A stretch of DNA of 64,000 bases. It comes from Lasiosphaeris hirsuta. Taxonomy: Eukaryota; Ascomycota; Sordariomycetes; Sordariales; Lasiosphaeriaceae. Of the stretch, positions 35,082 through 47,783 are shown one piece after another. Where the stretch lies: contig JAUKUA010000009.1 of NCBI GenBank assembly GCA_030549175.1, forward strand, positions 558,001-622,000, read 5' to 3'. The notes beneath the pieces are model-generated. The model had not been told where the DNA came from. It did no database searches and saw only the letters and a list, made by a program, of their open reading frames with translations. The position numbers were made by a program, and so were the translations under genes. Position 1 is the first letter of the stretch. Each line of letters starts with the position of its first letter.

Positions 35082-37969
35082 GTAGCATCCTTTTACCGTA
35101 CTAGTAACTATAATAATACTAGCTAGACTACCTATGGAATCTTAATATCTTAAAAGCAACCTTTAAATTAGACTACTATTGCTAAAACTATACTTTTTTA
35201 CTGTTCTTAGAAAGAAAAGCTCAATCGCTAATGTTATAATATCCTATATCTCGAAAATCCCCAAAAGATTTAAGAACTTTATACCCTTTACTATTTCTAA
35301 AACGGCTTGACAACTTTTGAATCATTAGCTCTAAGATTATATAATCAATATAATTAGAGACAAGAAGTTCCTATAGAAACCCCTCTATCCTATGTCATAG
35401 TTAAAAAGAAGATTCTTTATAAATAGCTAGACTAAATGCTCTTGGAGAGTAAAATACGGGAGTTAAAATCACCCTGTTCTTTACCTATCTTCTTTATTAT
35501 AAAGGAAGTATCCTTTGAAAAGTTAGTAATGAGAGACCTAGAGAATTTCCGTCCCATCGTTAACTACTAAGGTATCAACGACGGAACTGTAAAAAACCGC
35601 TACCCTCTACCTCTTATCACCGAACTTTAGAACGTTCTTATAGGCGTAACTATCTTCATAAAAATAGACCTAAAGACTGGTTTCAACATAATTCGGATAA
35701 AGGAAGGCCATGAGTAGAAAATAGCGTTTCAAACTTGTTATAGCCTTTTCGAATTTAACGTAATGTTCTTTAGCTTAATAAATACTTCTACGACATTCTA
35801 AGCTATGATAAATTATATCTTTGGAGACCTTATCGACTAAGGCCTCCTATCTTATATCGATGACCTTTTCATTTATGTAAATTTGAAGGAAGAACATGAT
35901 AAGGTTATGATTAAAATCTTTAAGAGACTTCAGAAATATAACCTTACCATTACTCTCTTAATATACGTATAAGATACTAAAGGACTTAAATACCTAAGCT
36001 ATATTATCAGTATTAAAGATATCACGATATCTAAGGATAAGGTAGAATACATCTTCTCATAGAAACAACCTACGTCGATGAAAGAAGTTTAGTAATTTAA
36101 TAGATTTACGAATTTTTATAGACGTTATATAAAAAACTTCGGATACATCGCTAAACCGCTTACAGGCTTAACAAACCTTATCTAGAAAAGCTAGAAGTAG
36201 ACAAGTCAGATGAACATAGAATTTTAAGCGCTGAAGAAAGCCTTTACTATAGCCCCTGTTCTAGTTTACTTCACCTTCTATAAACAGCTGAGAGTCGAAC
36301 CGGATACCTCTGATTATGTACTTAGATCGATTATATTATAGAAATAAGATAACAGTAGGATTTATCCTATAACCTTTCACTCTAAGAAATTCATTCCCGT
36401 AGAAATAAACTATAAGATCTACAAGAAACTTCTTATAATCGTCGATTCTTTCTAACGTTAGAGACACTACCTCGAGAGCGTTAAGTATCGTATCGAAGTC
36501 TTCTTAGACTATTATATTCTAGAATACTTTTAGACTACGAAGGGTTTTAACTACCCTTAAGCCTAATACAAGCCTTAGTTACCCTAGGAATGGACGTGAA
36601 GAACAAAGATGAGATTTTGTTTGTGAAGAATTGTATTTAGATCTCTGACAATAAGAAATTTAAGATTTAGATCATCTGCTCCGGATACAATATTAAAGTA
36701 GTAGACCATATGGGTATAGATAAAACCGTTGAACTTTTTAGACGGTATATATACTAGCAAAACCTTAAGAAGGACGTTACTGAGTTTATATACTTTTGTC
36801 ATAAGTGTTAAAGTAATAAATTAAGACGTTACCTTCTTTTCGGCCTACTTTATCTTATCAAGCTTGAGTATTCTCCGTGGAGACTTATTTCGATAGACTT
36901 TATAATAGACCTTCCGTTCTTTAATAGATATAGTTTCATTTAGGTTATTATTAATACCTTTATAAAAATAGTATACTTTATTTCTTTGAAAGATAACGTT
37001 AAAAAGACAAAAGACTTAATCTCTCTCTTTACTCGTAAATGTTAGAAATATTACGGTAAACCTATTAATATTATCTCTAATTAAGACTTACGGCTTAATG
37101 TGGGCCTTTGATATAACTTCCTTAAGTACGTAAAAGTTAAGTTAAGGATGTCTACGTCTTTCTACCTTAAAATAGATAGCTAGACTAAACGTCTTAATTA
37201 ATGTATCAAAACTTATTTTAAAGCCTTTGTTCACCACGAAATAAATAATTAAGATATCTTATTATCTATAGCCGAATTTATGTGAAATAACGCCAAATCG
37301 ACTTCTATTAGTAACTCTTCTTTCTACGCTAACTATAGATATTACCCGGCCGTAAATAATCTCCTAGACGAATTTATACATAATTTATATAACGAGATCA
37401 TAGTATATTAGATAATAACAGTCTATAAGAACCTCTATACCATGCTGAAAGAATCTTAAAAACGGATAAAGAAATACATAGACAGGAAGTGAATGGAAGT
37501 ATCTACCTTTGAAGAAAAGTAACTTATGATACTCGACGTTAAGAATATTAAAATGAAAAGACCTTCGAAAAATCTAGATAAGAAGTTACTTAGTTCCTTT
37601 AAGATTATTAAGGTAGTATCTCCGACAGTAATGAAACTTAAACTTCCTAAGAGGTAGAAGATCTATCCTACCTTTTACGTTTTCCTCATTCAACCTTTCC
37701 GAACCGGCTCTCAGCCGATCTCTGATCTTATTTAAGTCTTAGAGTAAGTAGAAGAAATCATAAACTCCTGTACTAAGAGTAGAAAAGTAGAATACCTTGT
37801 TAAGTAGGATAGCTACCCCGATAAAAAAGATTAGACTTAAGAACCGTATAAGTACTTCTTTAAAATTTATGAACTTTAGGACTTCTATGTTAAATATCTA
37901 CGTAAACCTAAGGATCTTAGGATCTTAAACTTAGGGCCTCGGGGTGAGTCTTCTTAGGAGGGGGGATAG

Positions 37970-39315
37970 TGTTATATTAGTAGGCTTACTTAAGGTTAAT
38001 AGAATTACTGACCTCCTTAACTAAGCTATACCACTGGTACATATTGTACATAATACCATGGACCTATAATAACTCGTTAAGATTTTTACAAGTCAGTGTA
38101 GAACTAGGAACTATTATGAAGGGTTGTTATAACGTGGCTTAACCTCGGGACATACCTTATCATGTAGTCAGTGGTTTATTCGGCCTGTACATAGGTCAAA
38201 GGATCCTTAGGTACGACCACGGGTTATGATGGGACGCCTAGAACTATCTATAAGCCAGAGTAGCCATACAGTAGATCTTACCCGCGCTAGGTAACGTTAC
38301 TAGACTTTAGATTTGTCATAGACGAGCTATTTAACCTCAGTATCGTGATCAGGGCCTATATGGTTAGCTAAGGTCTTATAGTTAGTCTTTCGAATTAGGG
38401 ACCTTCCCGCTATCGTAGCCATTCCTTTAAAAGACTTAGAACTCGACGTTCTCCAGAGTCTAGCTTCAGTAGTGATAGGTGGTCACGACCCCTGTGTGTA
38501 AGTCATGAAGGGAACTGTCGCTATGACAAACGTTAGCCTTAGGACTTAGTGGCTTATAGCTAACGTAAGTACCAAGGACGTGAAGGAACCTCTATAGCGA
38601 GAGATATTATGCTACTTAGGTTGTAGGAGTAAGTACTAAATACCGACCATGGGCCGACGTGTGATAGGCCAGCTCTACTTAGCTTATAGCTACGGCTTTG
38701 TAGGGCGTGAGAGACGGGTGGCAAAAGGAGATTCGGGACTAACGGGCGGCTAGGACGGATCCTTTAGGTATCTCGGTATTCTTATATCTTGTACATAACC
38801 TTCTATAAAAAGGACAGGTACGCTACGATAGATCCTCGAGAGGAAGAAGCTTTCTCGTTCTCTTGGAACAACCTAGAAATATTATCAGCTGAACTTCAGT
38901 AAAGCTAAGGGGTAATATAACCTTGTGAACCCTTCTGTTTCTCTTGACTTGTAGCTACGAAGTATCGTGTGTTATCTTCTGTAGCATCGTTCCATCTCCC
39001 TGAGCCTACCTCTTCCTAAGGCACATACTACCACTCTGGGCTGCGACGATCAACTCCCTCAACCACTATTCCAAAGCTCTGAATCCAAACTTGTGCTAAG
39101 TGACTTGACCTCTGAGTCGTGTGTGGCCTTGCAAGGGTCATCTCCTTGAGTCGGAAGGCTTGAACGCTCTGAATCGGACCAACACCACTACCAGAGTAGT
39201 CAGCTATCTGGTTGAAGTTGTGATCAAGGCTATAGCTCTGTAGTTCGACTTCTCACCTGATACCTCACCTTGTGGTTGCTACACCCCAGACCTTCGGTGG
39301 CTGGCCTGTGTCACA
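37970..39315 (+). mobile_element. 3' LTR of family 2 copy C, 1346 bp
   Basis: It starts TGTTATATTAG after the purine tract AGGAGGGGGGATAG and ends GGCCTGTGTCACA. The start is the RIP-changed form of TGTCACACTGG seen in less mutated copies. The last 350 bases (about 38960-39315) remain GC-richer. It is inserted into the unidentified repeat X, which continues at 39316 (CAAGCCTAAGAG). Confidence 0.85.
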
Positions 39316-40666
39316 CAAGCCTAAGAGAGTGTTACTACTGTTATTGAACATAGTAATGACGACTACGATAAGCCTAAGCCCGACGATCTACCTAACTACG
39401 ATTTTAATTACGATAATAAGAGTGAGTATATAAAGGACGATGACTTTAACCTTACTATAGAAGGTGAGCTCGATAATGAGGATGAAGAAATAACCTTGAA
39501 TCTCTCAGATGGCTTACTTAGCTTTTTTACTAGCTTATCTGTTAAATATTGTACTCTTAAGAAGTATTACCATTAGGGCGTAATAATATTTTAGAAATAG
39601 GTTGAATAGAAAGCTAAGTAGTCTATTACTAGTAGTAAAGAGTCTAAGGTCTTACCAAACTATAAAGCTTACTTCGAGTTTAAGTATTATAACAAGTTAG
39701 TAAATAGATAGGAAATTTATAAACGTGTTACCTTCATGATCAACAATCCAAAGCTTCTTTTTATAGTAAATAAAGAGATTTAGGATATCTTTACTAAAGA
39801 ATCAAAGTCGGCTACTAAGAACTAAGGTCTAACTAACAACTTGTATATATGCTAGTTAAAGGAGTTATTAAACAAGGCTAAGTAACATACGATAAGTAAG
39901 ATATTAATGATAACTACTTACCTTTAAAAGTATTTATCCTTACGACTATCTACTATCATCCTATAGTTACTTTAAATGAGGAACTATCTTTAGTCTTTAT
40001 CTACCTTAATTACCTTGACCTTATATAAGTTTATACCTAAGCCGACTAAGCGAACGTTCTTATTACTAGTACGAACTAGTATTAGCGTACGTAGTTCCAA
40101 CGCCTTAAGTACCAACTTACCGATAAGACTACAGAGCTTAAGGAGGCTAAAGTAGTCTATACGTCTTCTACAGCCAGTATACTTACTAATATATATAATC
40201 TCTAGAAGCTTTCTAAGCTATGAAAGAATGACGATAGATAACTTCAATAAACACATTACTAAAGAGTAAGTTAACGCTTTAACAGGCCGTATAAATAAGG
40301 TTAGCCCAAAGACCAAAGTACTTAATAACTAAGTCTAAGATCTTCAAAAGGACTTAACAAAGCTTAACAAGGCCATTAAGTAACTATTAACTACGCGACC
40401 TATAGCCGCCTCGACTACTCGTTTAAACATCTCTGTACTTATTATAACCCTTGGCATCTCACGTAAGTACCCTACTGAGGATACCTAGAGCGAAATCATA
40501 ACTATAGGTACTTTACCTAAGAAGTAGAATAAACATAGTACCCTTACTAACCCATTCGGCACTGACGCTCCCAAGGTTAGTACACATAGTAAGTCGGTAG
40601 CCTTTCTTCCTACTCAAGAGACCCTTAATAAGGGTATCAGTCGTAAGAAGCCTGTAAGTATGTGAC
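39316..40666 (+). mobile_element. Unidentified acidic-protein repeat X, copy 1
   Basis: The plus-strand frame encodes an acidic segment (DDYDKPKPDDLPNYDFNYD, then DNEDEEITLNLSDG) and later coiled-looking stretches (TKLNKAIK, TTRPIAASTTRLN). It is related to 41516-42736 (+) and to 47784-48837 (-). Gln-type stops interrupt it. It resembles a retrotransposon gag in composition, but no zinc knuckle or polymerase was found with it. Confidence 0.55.
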
Positions 40667-40871
40667 ACATACAACCACTGCAAACTGCATCAACTCCGTG
40701 CATAAGCACTAGTTCCACGCAAGGCACTCTTGCAAGGCACACTGCAAAGCTCTATATATACTGCTGTGCTCCCCAGATAGATTAAAATTGATTATGCACT
40801 TCACAGCACTATTTCTTCCACCTATTATTGTGACTCCACTTTATCACCATTGCTTCTACCACCTTCTTTGA
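40667..40871 (-). repeat. Dispersed repeat Rep2, copy 3 (inverted)
   Basis: Reverse complement of the other copies, running from CATACAACCACTGCAAAC on the left to CTTCTTTGA on the right. It separates repeat X from the 3' end of family 3. It lacks a clear target duplication, so it may mark a rearrangement point. Confidence 0.75.
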
Positions 40872-41515
40872 ATTATTAGCCGTTAAGGTTAATAAATAAA
40901 AAGAATAGGAGCATGACTATATCGTTAGTAGTAAAGTGAGTTAGAAAAAGAAGAACCTAAGTATTAAGTATCTTGTCCATTAGAAAAACTACGAAGCTAA
41001 GAACAAACTTATTACTAAACGTAAGAGATATCGTCATAAGTTATAAAGTAAGGAATCTTATTGACTAGGAGAAGAAGCGTAAGAAGAAGGGTATTAAGGC
41101 CGTTAAGTACGTTAAGTCTGATATTATCCCTACTATAGAAATAGTAGTTAAGCTTCCACAGTACTAAACTATCAAATAATTAGTGTTTTCGAGGACGAAT
41201 AGCTTTTTCAATAAGGTAAGAATGTATTCTAGCTATAATAACATTGGATCTTTTCTTTCTTTTACTTTCCTTTGTTAACCTTATTTAGTTATACGAACGT
41301 CTTCTTACTATGAGCTAAAAAGACTAGAAGATTAGATGGAAGCCTTATTATAGTGTTGTTTTCCTCTGTTAATTTTTCCTTATCATAAGACCCTAGCCTA
41401 CTAGGCTAGGCTACTAACTAAAAAACCCCTCCTATAAATTTTTTTACGTTTTTCTTTCCTAATACTATTATTACCCTTGTCGCTGTCATCAAGTTATATC
41501 TTTACACTTTCTTTG
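40872..41515 (+). mobile_element. 3' end of a family 3 Ty3/gypsy element with LTR
   Basis: 40872-41200 is the end of pol (basic, Lys-rich remnant) and matches 49160-49500 in reverse. After the tract AAGGTAAGAA an LTR-like unit runs from about 41229 (TGTATTCTAGC) to 41515 (CTACTATCA). The same LTR occurs inverted at 48838-49147. Confidence 0.6.
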
Positions 41516-42736
41516 TATCCTACTATCACGTTTATAATCGATGATCCGAAGCTTCTCTTTATAATAAATAAAGAAATTAAGAATATCTTTACTAAAGAAT
41601 CAAAGTTAGTTACTAAGAACTAAGGTTTAATTAATAACCTATATATACATTAGTTAAAGGATTTGTTAAATAAGGCTAAGGTAACATACGATAAGTAAGA
41701 TATTAATAATAATTACTTACCTTCAAAGGTATCTATCTTTATAACTATCTACTATCACCCTATGGCCACTTTAAATAAGAAGCTATCTTTAGTCCTTATC
41801 TACCTTAATCACCTTAACTTTATATAAGTTTATATCTAAGCCGACTAAGTAAACACTCTTATTACCGGTACGAACTAGTACTAACGTATATAGTTTTAGT
41901 ACCTTAAATACTAACTCGCCGACAAGACTATAGAACTTAAGAAGGCTAAAGTAGTCTATACGTCTTCTATAGTTAACATACTTACTAACATATATAATCT
42001 CTAAAAACGCCTTAAGGGTAAGATCAATACCCTTAAGAATAAGATTAAGGAGCTTCCGAGCTACAATAAGGTCTACGAAGCTTTCTAAGCTATGAAAAGA
42101 ATGACGATAGATAACCTCGATAAGTACGTTATCAAGAAGTAAGTCAACACTCTAACGGGCCATATAAACAAGGTTAGCCCGAAGACTAAAGTACTTAACA
42201 ACTAGGTCTAAGATCTTTAAAAGGACTTAACAAAGCTTAATAAGGCTATCAAGTAACTATCAGCTATGTGACCTACGGCCGCCTTAACTACTCGTTTAAG
42301 TACTCCTGTGCCTGTTATGACCCTCGGTATCTCACATAAGTACCTTACTAAGGATATCTAGAATAAAATTATAACTAATAGGTACTTTACCAAAGAAGTA
42401 AAACAAGTGCGGTATCCTTATTGACCTGTTCGGTACTGACGCTTCTAAGGTTGACACACGTAGTAAGTTGGTAGCTTTTTCTCCTACTTAAGAGACCTCT
42501 ACCAAAGGTATCGGTCGTAAGAAGCCTACTGCTAAGAAGTCGCCTCCCAAGATGACTAAGCGGAAGACGCTCTTCGACATTATAGACTAGAGGGGCATGA
42601 GCGTAGGGAATGGGGTGATCTAAGTATGGTAACGGTGTACGAAAGGGCTGGGGGTAATTGGTACTTTTCTTATAGTTCAAGAGAGCGGAGGACGATAGCG
42701 AGGACGCCCTTTTCTTTATTCTTTGCCCCGGGCACA
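41516..42736 (+). mobile_element. Unidentified repeat X, copy 2 (3' part)
   Basis: It follows the family 3 LTR and matches 39735-40660. Towards the end (42540-42736) it becomes GC-rich and little mutated and runs up to the inverted 234-bp LTR. The 116-codon minus-strand frame in this part is antisense to the repeat and is not supported as a gene. Confidence 0.5.
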
Positions 42737-42970
42737 TGTTACGTAGAAAAATGTAGATAGCCTAGATAGGTTAGTCCGTTGTACGTAGTCCCTACGTTCA
42801 ATTGAGCACAGGGGGTGCGTTGCTATATAATGGCAGCGTGCCCTCCAGACTGATTGCTAACGGGCCATCCTTTACAAATTATTTACACTACCATACAATA
42901 TGTCATGTCAGTGTTCATGTGAAGGACCACCAAAGTAACGCTTACACAAGCGGTCCTTTTGACCGTAGCA
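42737..42970 (-). mobile_element. 234-bp LTR, copy 3 (inverted; left inversion breakpoint)
   Basis: Reverse complement of the 234-bp LTR: TGTTACGTAG at the left, GACCGTAGCA at the right. The base group ATAGT (42971-42975) beside it is the reverse complement of ACTAT, which follows the copy ending at 56393. The other flank (GCACA) does not match. Together these show an exchange between this LTR and the one at 56160. Confidence 0.9.
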
Positions 42971-45900
42971 ATAGTTTTATTTTATAAAGGCTTTTAAAGG
43001 TTTTAAGATCGTTCTAATAATATAAGAGATGTTTTATTTTTTGACGAGGTCTTTACTTATAATTAAGCTTAAAGCTCTAAGGTTAAGAAGTACTCGGATA
43101 GAGATTTTCTTAGCTTCATAGTAAACAATTATTATGGGAATAATCTTACGATTTCTATAGCATAGTTTATAGTTACGCCTAGACTTTTTTAGAGAAGGTC
43201 TCTTAATATTATCATGATAATAGGTACGTTTCTTAGTAGAGGTTACGATATAACAAGGCGTAGGTCCTGATACCGTGAGGTTTGGGATACTAGTTAAAAA
43301 TCTGACATGTCTTTACTATTAGATGGTTTAACAATTCGAGAGAAAAGCTTAGGGCATTCTTTTTTCGTTATCATAGAAACTTTTACCTTTTTAAAAAGTT
43401 AAGACGAGATATCTTCGTATTCCTCGTCATCGTCTCTTCTTCGCTTTATATTTGTTTTAGCTCTAGAGATCTTATTAGATAGTCTAGAAATATCTTTACT
43501 ATCCTTAGTTTTCTTACTATAACACTCGAGGGTATTATAGCTTTAACGTCTATAACGGTAATATCTCTTACTTACTTTGTACTTATTAATGTCGGCTAGA
43601 TCTATCTCTATAATAGCTTTTTTATAAGTTTACTAATACTTAGTTTAGGTAGGTACTAAGGCTTTGTTTTCCTAGTCTTATTACTTCTACTTCGGCCCCT
43701 TTTTAACCTTATTAACGGATATTAGACCGGGACAGGAGTTAGAGGTATTGGTTTTCTTCTTATAATTATCTTCAAACGTTCCTTATTATTTAAAATAGAC
43801 TTTCCTTTTCTTTACTTAGCCTTATGATTAATTTCGTAGTTCTTCATTTTATTTTTATAAATTAAACTAGTTATGACGACTACTTCGAGGAAGTCAATAT
43901 TATCAGAAGGGAGATATTCCATATGTAAGTAGATAAGATCTATTATAACTTCAGAGACGGTATTCGTAACTAGGGATTATAAGACTTAACCGCTGAGATC
44001 GACAGTATAATTAAGTTCTTAGAACTTTGTTATATATTCGTTCATATCTCTATCGTAAGTCAAGGCCTTTATAGATTCGTAGTCCTTAGCTTTATGTGTT
44101 AGGTTACGGAAACGTTTGACTATGGCGGTAGCATAGTTGTTCCATTGATTTACTAAGCTAAGCTTTTCAATCTAAGTTCCTTACTTTTGATACTATTCGA
44201 AGACAATACTTTTTATGAGGGTATTAACAAAGTTAATTTTAGCCTTATCGTCGAAGAAGCTTCGTTTATAAACACTAAAGTATTTTTTAATAGAACGTTA
44301 CTATGTTTCGAACTCGTCCTTATCCTTCCTATTATATTTCTTAGATTTTGCCATAGTTACGGCGGCACCCTAACTACGGGATTTATAAATTATAATTATA
44401 TTATTTTAGATCAAATCTTAATTTGTATAGATAAGGTTAAGAAAGACTACAATAGGGTTGAGTAGATGTTGTAGTAATTGGCTTTAGGAGCCCGGACCCT
44501 AAAGGTCCTAGGGGTCCCAGAGGCCTTGGTAGGCCTCCTAGTAGTCTAGGAGGGCCGAGGGATAGACTCGTATGATAAAGTTTATCGTTTAAGTCATTAT
44601 TATTACTGTTATTAAGAGGTAGTAAAGTTTCTGTTCTAATATAATGGAGAGGTAAATTTCCTTTAATATTCTTACTTCATATTTTAATATCAGAATTTTA
44701 TATATTATCGACTTACCTCTAGGCCTATACTGAGATTTCTTAGGTTGTCCTTTTTTAGAGGTTATGGTCTAAGAGGGAGTCTTCGTTTTAATCGAAGTAT
44801 CGTGTAAAAGCTGATTTTTTAGACGGTTATGACGTCTATTATAAAGGTTTTATAAAAGATGTTTTCTATGAACGAGTCATAACTTTTTAGATAATTTATT
44901 TTTTATCGTAAGATCTTACTTAGGTTAGTCTCGATATGAAAGCTTCTTTAACGAGGTTATTAAAGTAGGCTTTAAGCTAATCGAACAGTTCTTAATCTTT
45001 TAGAGTCTATAATACTCCCGGTTATTATAGTATCATGAGAGAATTAATGAGTTTACTTTTCTTCTTAGATATGAAGGAGTTCTTTAACTTAGATAAGCTC
45101 GGTATATTGTTTCCTAGCCTATGATTCTTATTCTTATACTTATTGTACTTACTGTTACTTTTACTTGGCAATTTCTTTACGGAGTGCTTTAGTTCGTGTG
45201 ATAACAAGGTTAAGAGATTTTTCAAGTTAGGCCGTTTAGGTAGCAAATTAGGCTAATTTTTAGTTAACCTCGATACCGAAGGTAGTATAAGAGGCTTTAG
45301 TTTTTACCGAATATTTTTAAAGATATATTAGTTTATCTTAACATGTTATATTATTAACTAGTAGTTAGTGACTAAGGTAATAAACGTTAAAGTAAAAGAG
45401 TTAAGTCTCTTCTTATCTTTATGTATATTAACTATAAAGGAATAAAGTTCCTTATAAGCTTTAATAACTTAGTTATAAAGATTAATAAACTATCAAGATA
45501 GTTTAGTAATAGTTTAAGAGTTTAATAAGAGTATGGGAAACTTCTTAATAGTCTTAATTTTTATCTTAGGAAGTTTCTAAATCATAAGGTTAATACCGAA
45601 GAAGGGTTTAATTTCCTAACTCCGGATTATAGCCGAGTATGATATAGGGTTACTGGCCATTATGAATAATACGATAGACAGTGACGAAGTATTTTTTTTA
45701 GTGAAAAAGAAAGATTATTTGTGATATAGGCTAGCCTACGAAGGTTAAGGGTATAATAACCATAAGGTAAGATATTAAATAAAGAATTAGACTATAGAGC
45801 TTTAACCTTTTCTTAACTCTCGACTTAACTATTTAGTAAACTATTCCGACAATTATTATTAATCTCATTTAGAGCTTTTACACGATAAACTTAGGAAGTT

Positions 45901-47045
45901 AATCTTTACAAGGTTAATAAGTATAAGGTCTAATTCAGAGCTTTAAAACAGAACGATAAGGGAGTTAACGGTCGTAACATAAAGTGGTAAAGAGCTAGGA
46001 AGAAAGAGGTTTAGGGAAATAAAATAATCTAACATAAGATAAGACATAATACTTCGTAGTTACAAGTTAAGAGAAACGGAAGGGTTTACAAGGTTGTATT
46101 ACCTCTCAGCTTTACTTGAAGTTCAACTAATAATCTTTCTAGGTTTGTCTAAAGAGAACTAGGGAGCTTCTTTCTCTCGAGGATCCGTCGTAACATACCG
46201 GTCTTACTTATAGAAGGCTATGTATAAGATATAAGGATACTAAAAATACCTAAAGGATCTTCCTAGCCGTCCGTCGGTCCCGAATCTCCTTTCTAGCCGT
46301 CCGTCTCTCACTCCCTATAAATCAGCGGCCATAAGCCAAGTGAAGCCAGCCCATCACACGTTGATCCGCGGCTGGTATTAGTACTTATCTATATAGTTCT
46401 AGCGGCATGGTATCTATCGCTGTAGGTGTTTCCTCACGTCCTTGGTACTTACGTTGGCCACAGCGCTGTTAGGTCGATCCTATGTCAGCTGTCATAATAA
46501 CGGTTTCCTTTATGACTTATACACGGGAGTCGTGGCCACCTGTCACTACTGAAGCTAGACTCCGGAGAACGTCGGGTTCTAGGTCTTCCAAAGGAATGCT
46601 AGCGATAGCGGGGAGGTCTATGATTCGAAAGACCAGCTGTAGGATCTTGGCTGACTGTGTAAGCCCTGATCACGATGCTGAGGTTAAGTGGCTTGTCTAT
46701 GACAAATCTGAAGTCTGATGACGTTACCTAGCACGGGCGAGATCCGTTGTACGGCTGCTCTGGCCTGTGAGTGGTTCTGGGCATTCCGTCGCGACCCGTG
46801 GGCGCTTAGGAGAATCCGCTGACCTGTGTGCCGGCTGAATAGGCCATTAGCCACACGTGGGAGCATGTCCCGAGGTTGAACCATATTGTGGCTTATCCTC
46901 CATGATGGTTCCCTTCTCCACGTTAATCCGTGATAGATACTCGTGGGTCAACGGATGTTTGTGTGTGTGTGATGTGTGCTGGTGGTGTGGCTCGGTCAAG
47001 AAGGTCAGTGACCCTGTTGACCTAGGTGAGCCTACCAGTGTGACA
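42971..47045 (-). mobile_element. Ty3/gypsy family 2, 5' half E (LTR, gag, start of protease)
   Basis: On the minus strand a 1326-bp 5' LTR (47045-45720, TGTCACACTGG to a mutated TGTGTCACA) is followed by the leader and by gag, including the Gly/Pro-rich block at 44575-44475. It stops in the protease/linker region at 42971. This is exactly where the downstream half D starts at 56394, so the two are halves of one element. Most of gag is AT-rich and stop-filled. Confidence 0.85.
45720..47045 (-). mobile_element. 5' LTR of family 2 element E
   Basis: Minus-oriented LTR of 1326 bases. The outer part (about 46300-47045) is GC-rich and nearly unmutated, while the inner 550 bases (45720-46270) are as AT-rich as gag. 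Short CA/TG repeats occur near 46960. It is inserted in another family 2 LTR, of which 47046-47395 is one fragment. Confidence 0.85.
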
Positions 47046-47582
47046 CCTAGCCTAGAAAGATTATCAGTTAAACTTTAGTAAAGTTAAGGGGTAATATAAC
47101 CTTATGAACCCTTTTATTTCTTATTAACTTATAACTACGAAGTATCGTCTATTATCTTTCTTGTAATTGTTCTATCTCCCTATATCTACCTTCTCTCTCA
47201 TAATTACTAAGACTTTAGATTACGAAGATTATCTCCTTTACTTTGTATAAAAGCTCTAAATTAGACCAACACTACTACCAGCTTAAAGTAAACAGTTAAG
47301 TTATTTTAGATTACAACTCTGTAGTTCGGCTATACCAGAGGTAATTATATCTTATGATTACTATATCTTAGTTTCGGTAACTAACCTATGTCATAGATAA
47401 TCTTTCTTTCCATTTATTTTAAATAAAACAATTACTACTATAATAACATCGTTACTTCTTCTTAGCTTCTATACTATAACAATTCAAAAAAGAGAATCTG
47501 AGGTAACGATAGAATTGGAACTTATAATTTAAGAACTACTCAAAATGACTATCGTAATAATTAAGAAGTATCTATTACTTTC
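47046..47582 (+). mobile_element. Family 2 LTR 3' fragment and leader
   Basis: 47046-47395 matches the last 350 bases of the family 2 LTR (CCTAGAAAGATTATCAG to CTAACCTATGTCATA). 47396-47582 matches the leader just inside E. Its missing LTR part is at 60682-61484 in the opposite orientation; the two fit together once the inversion is reversed. Confidence 0.78.
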
Positions 47583-47783
47583 TCAAAGGAGGTGGTGAAA
47601 GCAATGGTGGTAAGGTGGAGTCACAACAATAGGTGGAAGAAAGAGTGCTGTGAAGTGCACGATTCATTTTAATCTATCTGGGAAGCACAGCAGTATATAT
47701 AGAGCTTTTAAGCTTTTGCAGTATGCCTTGCGTGGAGCTAGTGCTTATGCACAGCCTTGATGTAGTTTGCAGTGGTTGTTACA
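47583..47783 (+). repeat. Dispersed repeat Rep2, copy 4 (internal deletion)
   Basis: It runs from TCAAAGGAGGTGG to GTGGTTGTTACA. Compared with copies 1 and 2 it lacks about 40 bases holding the GGCTGTGC hairpin; the deletion lies between two CCTTGCGT-type direct repeats. It joins repeat X at 47784. Confidence 0.82.

Larger units (their letters stand above)
32462..39315 (+). mobile_element. Ty3/gypsy family 2 chromovirus, copy C (5' LTR missing)
   Basis: Domains in order on the plus strand: gag with a Gly/Pro/Leu-rich segment (33115-33190) and a zinc-knuckle relic (YHHYR, near 34110); protease-like LLDIKASSPVISKDLVKK (about 34612-34665); Rep2 inserted at 34839-35081; reverse transcriptase with YIDDLFIY (35851-35875); RNase H; integrase zinc-finger relic (YFCHKC near 36790) and core (SIDFIIDLPFF near 36890); then a C-terminal chromodomain (KVEYLVK, then SYPD and EPYKYF, 37785-37860). 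A purine-rich tract precedes the 3' LTR at 37970. The 5' LTR is gone where copy B abuts at 32461. Many in-frame stops make it dead. Confidence 0.85.

Noticed and set aside
42387..42737. 116-codon minus-strand frame next to the inverted LTR
   Set aside because: Antisense to repeat X and lacking any recognisable motif; part of it is just GC-rich sequence.
27431..47783. CRISPR-like array from repeated units
   Set aside because: The repeats are four dispersed, kilobases-apart copies in both orientations in a eukaryotic context; there is no spacer structure.
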